From contig JARFXM010000010.1 of NCBI GenBank assembly GCA_029532625.1, positions 1,798,001 through 1,862,000 on the forward strand: DNA of 64,000 bases. The letters are read 5' to 3'. The DNA is from Lomentospora prolificans (lineage: Eukaryota > Ascomycota > Sordariomycetes > Microascales > Microascaceae). Shown here one piece after another: positions 59,209 to 64,000 of the stretch (the stretch's first letter is position 1; every line of letters begins with the position of its first letter). A program made the translations under genes and the position numbers. Below the pieces are notes generated by a model. That model ran no database searches, was not told the origin of the DNA, and saw only the letters and a program-made list of their open reading frames with translations.

Positions 59209-59935
59209 TCACCGTATCGGCACCTTTAATTGGATTCCAACCGCCCACCAACAGCATCCTGGCAAAATAGATAGTTAGCAGCACCGGCTCTTGCCCCGTC
59301 CGTTAGACGATCTCGGGTGAAGCGGCCCATCTAGGAATAGATACAAGACTCTTGACCCCCAAACCAGCATTCAACTCCCATGTGTTTGTTTATTAGATAT
59401 GCTCCTAGGACCAACGCGAAAGATGGACTGATTGCGAGGGTCTCACACTCTCAGTGCCCGTCGACGGCTCTCTCACTAGGAGAGGGTATGCTTCTCGAAC
59501 GAAAAAAAAAAAAAAAGGGGGCGAGACATGGCGACGGGATGGCTTCACCCTTGCGCGAACGTTAACACACCGGACGTTACGGGGTCCGAATTAGCCCCGA
59601 CGTGACGGATTAGGAGAGTTGGCTTCCAGGGTCGAAACCCAAGATAGAGTCAAGTATAGATCACTTACCACATTCTTCTTGTTGCCTTCGAGGGAAAGGG
59701 TTTAATAGAAGAAACTGTTGACTTGAAAATAGAGACACATAGCCTCACGTACTTACAAAGGGGTTGTGGTTTGAGTTGGATTCACAAGCTCGCGTACCAA
59801 CCAGGCTCTTCCGTGCCATCAAACGTGAATGGCACCTACTAGGGGAGGGGTGTACGGCCCTCGTTTGACCCTGCTATCGCATAGTAGTGGGTCGCGATCA
59901 GAAACATAGGCGGACGGTGGGGTTCAGAGCCACAT

Positions 59936-60468
59936 CTAGTGTTTAGATGCTGTCTTTCCTTGAGGCTCAAACGCGTCACTTTCTTCACGCCCCGTTCTAG
60001 CCATGAAGCCAGACCAGCGGTCCCTCTGGCGCTTTACGGTCTTGGGACCAGGGACTAGTGGCTGGGATTGACCTGAAGGGGGTGACGGATATGTTCGAGA
60101 CAGTGCAGGACTCAGACGCGCTAATCGCGGATCTTGACTTTGTTGGATTATTTGATTATCTAGGGAGTATGTTGAATCTTCTTTTCCGGAGCTACTGCGG
60201 GTCATGTCCGTTGCATGAGGTGTTTCGAGGACGGACAGCAGCTTCGATGGGATATGGAGACGACGTGAGGATGCTGTAGCACTTGTCTCGGCTCGTCTTT
60301 GACCTGGTGAGTTCAGCCTGTGTTAGGATGAGGTTTGGATAATAACGCGGCTGCCTCGTCGACGGCAGAGAGATCCCACTGGCCTAAAGGTTCAGGGCGC
60401 CGAGCATCGAGGTCTTGAAGCTGGAGAGCTGCATGAGCCGCGGCCCGACACTTGTTTCTCGTGAACAT
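59936..60468 (-). pseudogene. Possible decayed coding region (two overlapping frames)
   Basis: A 51-codon frame from an ATG at 60468 contains RAAAHAALQLQDLDARRPEP and AVDEAAALLSKPHPN and stops at 60313. A second frame, one base out of register, is open from about 60327 to the stop at 59936 (about 130 codons). It reads RRAETSATASSRRLHIPSKL through QRDRWSGFMARTGREE. Together they could be a single-shift version of a low-complexity protein end. I do not recognise the family, there is no splice pair that joins them, and chance is a serious alternative. Confidence 0.2.
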
Positions 60469-62841
60469 TGCGCGCAAGGTTCACGCCCCTTAGGCAGTCG
60501 TCCAGAACGCACATTCAAGACGAATGGCAGAGACTCACACTCACTGCGGCAAACTGTTTGGGGGGGTTTAGGCCAGGATCGGGGGAATCCCACTCCATCC
60601 TTGCCTGTTGGATTGACTGTCTTGTTTCAACAGGCGCCCAAGAGATGCACTAGGTGAAGTAAATCCCCGAGGAAGGTCGATGCTCCTTCGGCCGGGTGGA
60701 GTTCATCTCCGTAGCACGACATGCCCACATACGAGGCGCCTAGGTCCCAGGAAGCCTCGTCATCCAGACTTGACCTGCCGGTTGAGCCTCTAATATGATA
60801 CATTAGTCTTTTGGGAGAGCAGTTCTACGCCTGGTTCGACCGGACGTGGCCCCGCAGAAGTCAGGAGGCCAAGAGCCTCAAACGCAGCTATCCAGTAGTT
60901 GCCCTCACCATGCAACCTTACTCCAGACTCCACATCCGGTCCCGGCTACACACATTAATGTCCAACCTCTCCCCGGAGGCACACATCTGATATATGACGC
61001 AAGCCTACAAAGGATTGCCTTTTGGTCAGAAATCCTGCTCGCGCCCGAAATATCATGCAGCTCCTTCACCTTCCTAGCTATGACTCCGCGCTCGTATTTC
61101 TTCCGGGGCCAAGGTCCGAAGACAAAGATGGGCCGAGGGGTGGGGAAGGCATCCAGGCTGACTGCGTGCTGGCGATATCCCTCTCAGACGGAGTGCGCTT
61201 TCCGGGCGCATCTGGCCCGGGTGTGGTGCCTTTTTCCCCCACCGCCCCCCCCATCTTGCACTTCTTTATCTTTGCTAACGGCGCCTGCGAACACTTCGCT
61301 TGTGCGTTTCTTGCATATTTTCCTTGGGCAGGCGGGATGGCACAGGTACGAGCAAGGAGGTCAGAAGACATGGATTCACCCTGTTAAACGCCTAGAGAGT
61401 GGGAGAAAAGGAGGGAAAAGAATGGAAAGATGGGTCACCACGACGCAACACACCCATACAACCTTACTCATCTCGCTGCTGCTCTAGATATTAAAAGAGA
61501 CAACCAACAGCAAAATAGGATAAACCCCGCGACGCGAGCGCGAGGAACGCATGCAGCTTCGTCACGTTAGGAAGCTGGAAAGACAAAAACCACCCGATCA
61601 GAAAGCGAAAAACCAAAAAAATGAGAATTCGGGAAGGCGGGTGCTCGAAGCCGTCGGCAAGCGGCGACTCTGCGTCGAAGCTGTTTTTGTTGGGGTTGGG
61701 CGAGATATGGACTGACTGTCCGTGTGCTCGTGCGTGCGTAACACAGCAGGCGGAGGGAGAGGCTGGGGCGATTCATTTCCGTGTCTATTTGTGAGCTCTT
61801 TTGGGGGCCGTTTACGTGTCGGTTCGGAATCATTAGTCTTGCGTCTTGAGCCTTTATATTTCTAGTCCTTAAACTCTGCGGCTGGGGGGAATGCCATGCG
61901 TCTAGATGCCTTGGATCCGCGAAGGAGCAGCAGCTGCGCAGAGGAAAGCTTTGTGACATCTTTTGGTATTCTAACTTTACTTTCAAGATGCATGCTCATG
62001 CTTCACGCAGTAAGAGACGAACACAAACGCAAGGACCCTCTTTTCCCAATCCTGTTTTTCCTGTCCCTATAGCCAGCTGCGCAGGCGTAGCCGCAGCTGG
62101 ACAAAAAGGAATCTGTAGAAAGGCAGAATGTGTGTGTGCGCACTGCAAGCATCACCACCACACATCCCCTTTTGTCCCTCCGAAGTTGTGAAACACAGCG
62201 CCGGATCAAGGGAGAGAAAGAAAAAAGGAAAAAGAAAAGAAAATGGACGGCGGTGAAGGGGATCTGTACGAGTAGGGAGCTTTTGGTGGGTTTTGGGGCG
62301 GGGAGGGAAAGGAGCTCGTCGCTGCCGAGACATTTAGACGTGGACTGTTGGACCAGACACCAGCGGGTGCGCGTCGGAGAGATGGGAGGCGCGACGGGTT
62401 TGCTTTTCTGGCAGTGAGATGGCAGCTGGGATAAGACAGTAGACCTATGTGCGGGAGATGGAGGCGGATCTACGTTGAGCCTTGGGTTTGCTTTCCTCTG
62501 TAGCAAACTGGATCCATTTACACGGGGCACCATGGCGTAGTAGATGCCAGCGAGGTGCGGAGTGGTGGCAGCTTACACGCCGTACGCATCATCACCATCA
62601 GCGCTAGACGGCGAATATCCATCTCACCACGGCCGCAGTTTGAAAGATGAGACAGGCCAGAAAGAGCATTCGCTTGAAAAGCAAAATTCAAAGGCAGGCC
62701 AAAAAGCCGCCATATTTGCTTTCAGATCAGCCCACATGCAAATGGTTTGGCTCGATGATCCCGCCCCGATCGCCTGCAGATACGCGAGATATCACCTGCA
62801 AAGGGAAAAAAAAATGGGAGTGGTCACCATGAACGGACAAA

Positions 62842-62876
62842 GTGTGTGTGTGTGCGTGTGTGTGCATGTGTCTGTG
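62842..62876. repeat. GT microsatellite
   Basis: (GT)n interrupted by GC and AT steps. Confidence 0.9.
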
Positions 62877-63523
62877 GGCCGCGAGCACCTCAAGCTCTGT
62901 TGTGTCTCTTCCCCCGACGTTGGAATCAGAATCAGGGTGAAGCGTGACGTTTGGGTTTCCCCCGCCCATCCTCCCCCATCTCGAGCTGCGGCGATGTTGC
63001 ATCGTCGCATCGCGCCGTCATTTAGAACGGTGATCGACGCTCATCGCCTCCTCGGCACCTTCATTTTTATTTTCCACGTTGCTTCGAGCGTGCGGATGAC
63101 GGCAGCGGCGCATATCGAAAGAGTAAGCACCCTACAAAGTTGAAACATCGAATCCACTGCGGAGCTGACCAGGGGGAGGAGGGGGTTTCCAAGTCGGGGA
63201 TTCCCATCCATTGATGGACAACACCACTACTCGTCCTTTCTCGAAGCTTGCGTGGGGAGGAATGCGTAGACACTGCCGATCCATCGGGGAAACGAGAATG
63301 GGGCAACGATTTGCGAGTGTCTTTTTTCCCAGCATTGGCACCTTTGGTTTCGAGTACATACATCTATGTCTATGGCCGTGTGTTGGTGACGATGGTCTGC
63401 GAATAGCCCACATGCACACCCAGTTTAGCATCGCCGACCACCACATTCTCTATCTCGGAGGGTCAATCTCTCGCCCGCCGTGTAACGACAAGAACAGATC
63501 TCCCGGCCGTGCCAACCGGCCTT

Positions 63524-63525
<2 letters not shown>

Positions 63526-63566
<41 letters not shown>
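63526..63566. repeat. 41-nt poly-T tract
   Basis: Uninterrupted T run followed by GGTGGCGGTGGTGGTG. Confidence 0.9.
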
Positions 63567-63567
<1 letters not shown>

Positions 63568-64000
63568 GTGGCGGTGGTGGTGCGTCTGTGTGTCTATATG
63601 TCTTGCTTCTAACACAGGGCAAACTATGATAATAATGATGATGGCCCCCAAGATGGTGTTCCCCCCTCTGGCATATTCCAGGGAAAGCGAACGGATATTC
63701 ATCCATGGTAGGGCGGCACGGCGCAAACCATCCAAGCAGCAAAAATGGAAGAAGAAAAAAAGGAACTAAGAAAAATAGATTGCGAAGGGTGCCGCCGTCT
63801 TACCCGCCCACCGCCGCTTTCCCTCCAGGCTTGGATATCGAAACCCCATCTTGAGGATATATTAACTGTCCAATCCGAGAGGAAGCCCGGCACCTGCAGC
63901 TGTTTCGTCTGCAATAGGGTGGGAACGCGAGTGGGCTATGCGTGTTCGGATATGCACTCTTGCACCATTTCTTATATGTACCATGTAAGCTGCGCCGACA

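Larger units (their letters stand above)
59209..64000. other. Terminal interval without a convincing gene (4.8 kb)
   Basis: No recognised protein on either strand. It contains an A14 run (59502-59515), a weak degenerate minus-strand frame (59936-60468), a GT microsatellite (62842-62876), a T41 tract (63526-63566) and several poly-A or poly-T patches. The last 3 kb have the patchy C/T and G/A composition of mould UTRs and promoters, so they may be the leader or trailer of a gene beyond the window. Confidence 0.45.

Noticed and set aside
60846..61487. 213- and 121-codon plus-strand frames
   Set aside because: Overlapping frames of similar length without any domain-like pattern. Probably chance in GC-balanced DNA.

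Overview
This window is nuclear DNA of a filamentous ascomycete (Pezizomycotina, most likely Sordariomycetes). Genes are single transcription units on both strands. Most carry short introns of about 50-120 nt with GTRNGT donors, CTAAC-type branch sites and YAG acceptors. The proteins are typical of moulds: an Obg-like ATPase, a Prp4 kinase, TFIIIC, TIM44, Osh4, and a widespread Pezizomycotina protein of unknown function. I see no operons, CRISPR arrays, rRNA or convincing tRNA genes. All gene models below were built by joining exons by eye at splice sites and checking that the phases close; none is transcript-supported.

Layout. 0-1.3 kb: 3' part of a SET-domain methyltransferase gene (-), cut by the window edge. 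4.1-8.3 kb: a Vrl1/VARP-like endosomal protein (+). 8.3-14.3 kb: long non-coding stretch with a 98-nt poly-T tract. 14.4-16.1 kb: conserved fungal orphan (+). 16.8-23.1 kb: a dense block of OLA1 ATPase (-), DeSI-type peptidase (+), mitoribosomal uS11m (-) and TIM44 (+), the last two sharing a 356-bp bidirectional promoter. TIM44 carries an apparent 1-nt deletion in a C run. 24.5-25.1 kb: broken ankyrin-repeat gene (-). 25.7-29.5 kb: secreted GMC oxidoreductase with an acidic Pro/Glu tail (+), convergent with an F-box-like gene (-). 32.5-43.1 kb: membrane-anchored ubiquitin protease of the Ubp16/USP30 type (+), Osh4-type sterol/PI4P carrier (-), GT31 glycosyltransferase (-) and a secreted Ala-rich wall-type protein (-). 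43-50 kb: gene-poor, holding a TRAPPC12-like TPR gene (+) and a copia retrotransposon relic (-). 50.2-59.2 kb: TFIIIC subunit (+), PAQR membrane protein (-), TMA7 (-) and Prp4 kinase (+). 59.2-64 kb: no convincing gene, only simple repeats and one weak degenerate reading frame.

Together the genes are mainly housekeeping. Endomembrane traffic is represented by the Vrl1-like GEF/SNX-BAR protein, Osh4, TRAPPC12 and the Golgi GT31. Mitochondrial biogenesis is represented by uS11m, TIM44 and the Ubp16-like protease. Gene expression is represented by OLA1, TMA7, TFIIIC and Prp4. The accessory elements are the secreted SET protein, the GMC oxidoreductase, the wall-type protein and two decayed elements. 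I found nothing that clearly amounts to a new multi-gene system. The best leads are the signal-peptide-bearing SET protein, the orphan at 14.4 kb, the acidic-tailed GMC enzyme, the TIM44 frameshift and the over-long Prp4 intron.
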